A stretch of 64,000 nucleotides of DNA from assembly GCA_051294375.1 (NCBI GenBank), contig CM119270.1:16081562-16145561 (forward strand), given 5' to 3'. Source of the stretch: Paraspadella gotoi (taxonomy: Eukaryota > Chaetognatha). The translations under genes were made by a program, and so were the position numbers. Under the pieces are notes generated by a model. It did not search any database. It saw only the letters and a program-made list of their open reading frames with translations, and was not told where the DNA came from. Of this stretch, positions 63,341-64,000 are shown in pieces; position 1 is the stretch's first letter; each line of letters begins with the position of its first letter.

Positions 63341-63593
63341 ACGACGACGACGACGTAGTTTTGGATGAAACGATGTAAATGAAGACGCCGCTTTCGGCCG
63401 CGCCGCTTTGCCGCGCCGCCTTTATCGCGCGTAAGGGGCGACGCCAGCTGCACCCCTCCTTCCTTTTCCTCCTCCTCACAACGCGACGAGGTCTTCCAAA
63501 CCCCGAAGGGTTCGACCTTTTTGAGAAATCCCGGGCGGTGGCGCCAGGGTGTAGTAATTGGAGTAAGTGGGGGTGGTAGGGAACCACTTCCAA
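63279..63593 (-). other. GC-rich coding-like segment ending in a GAC repeat
   Basis: Two overlapping minus-strand frames stay open through this GC-rich segment; one ends at TGA (63,279) after a run encoded by (GTC)n. Basic residues dominate (RRVVRRRKRKEG). It could be the last exon of a gene convergent with the 61-63 kb gene, but there is no frame preference I can defend. Confidence 0.25.
63310..63355. repeat. (GAC)n trinucleotide repeat
   Basis: About 15 GAC units with one interruption (GACGGACGAC). Confidence 0.95.
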
Positions 63594-64000
63594 TCCGGTA
63601 GAAGTGATAGGGAAAGTCGTACCTGAGATGCAATAGGGGAAGGGGGAAGGGAAGAGTGGTAGGATGGGCGGGACGCGCTACGGACAGTTTTAGGTGAGTT
63701 ATCTCGAGCGAGGAAAGAAGAGTGAGTCTTGCTAGGTAAGTTGAGTAAATTAAACCCACTTCTTTAAATCAAAAAGTTTTTGATAGCTTTTAATTTGTAA
63801 AGAAATTATTAAATATATGAATAATTTACAAATATAAAAACTTGAACTATTAGATATTTTAAGACGAGTCATAGTACCCATAGTTTAATATATGCATTGG
63901 ACATTTTGCCAATTCCTAAAACCGTCCATGGTCAAGTTCGGCAAGCTATTATTCTCACTCTCCACCCTCACAACATTCCACCCTAACCATCCACCCCAAC

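Overview
The window is eukaryotic and almost certainly metazoan. It has GT-AG introns, signal-peptide and single-pass membrane proteins, several tRNA-derived SINEs, hAT-like DNA transposons, hammerhead-ribozyme motifs of the kind known from Penelope-like retroelements, and TTAGGG-type telomeric repeat. An invertebrate is most likely; I cannot name the species. Base composition is AT-rich with GC-rich exons, and (GA)n/(CT)n microsatellites are very abundant.

Layout. 0.1-2.1 kb: two small cysteine-rich genes (minus strand). 3.4-9.2 kb: gene A, the diverged member of a paralogous membrane-protein family (minus). 9.2-18.7 kb: AT-rich and repeat-rich DNA with two inverted copies of a 1.75-kb hAT-like element. 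One copy sits in a SINE and the other interrupts an open reading frame. 19.1-29.2 kb: a large block of interstitial telomere-like and subtelomere-like repeats, with a foldback centred near 20.35 kb, a 100-N gap at 21,938-22,037 and an odd GC-rich, gene-poor stretch to about 25.7 kb. 31.7-46.8 kb: genes B and D, two intact paralogs of gene A, with relic C between them (all minus). 47-53.6 kb: repeats, minisatellites and a coding-like island. 54.2-57.0 kb: a small SH3BGRL-type thioredoxin-fold gene and a tiny secreted Cys-containing protein (both minus). 57-60.7 kb: retroelement debris. 61.1-63.0 kb: a plus-strand gene of unknown function whose frame is broken in this sequence.

The core of the window is the tandem family A-B-(C)-D. 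These are roughly 570-650 aa predicted type I membrane proteins: signal peptide, conserved ectodomain, (in B and D) a Pro/Thr-rich stalk, one membrane span and a short tail. Exon lengths and intron phases are conserved almost to the base. I do not recognise the ectodomain. The second theme is a set of hammerhead-like motifs (core CTGATGA...GAAAC plus the palindrome ACATGT), often inside long hairpins or beside (GA)n tracts. They suggest a Penelope-like or retrozyme-like non-autonomous retroelement family. Exon models were built by hand from splice signals, reading-frame phase and comparison among the paralogs; no database search was possible.
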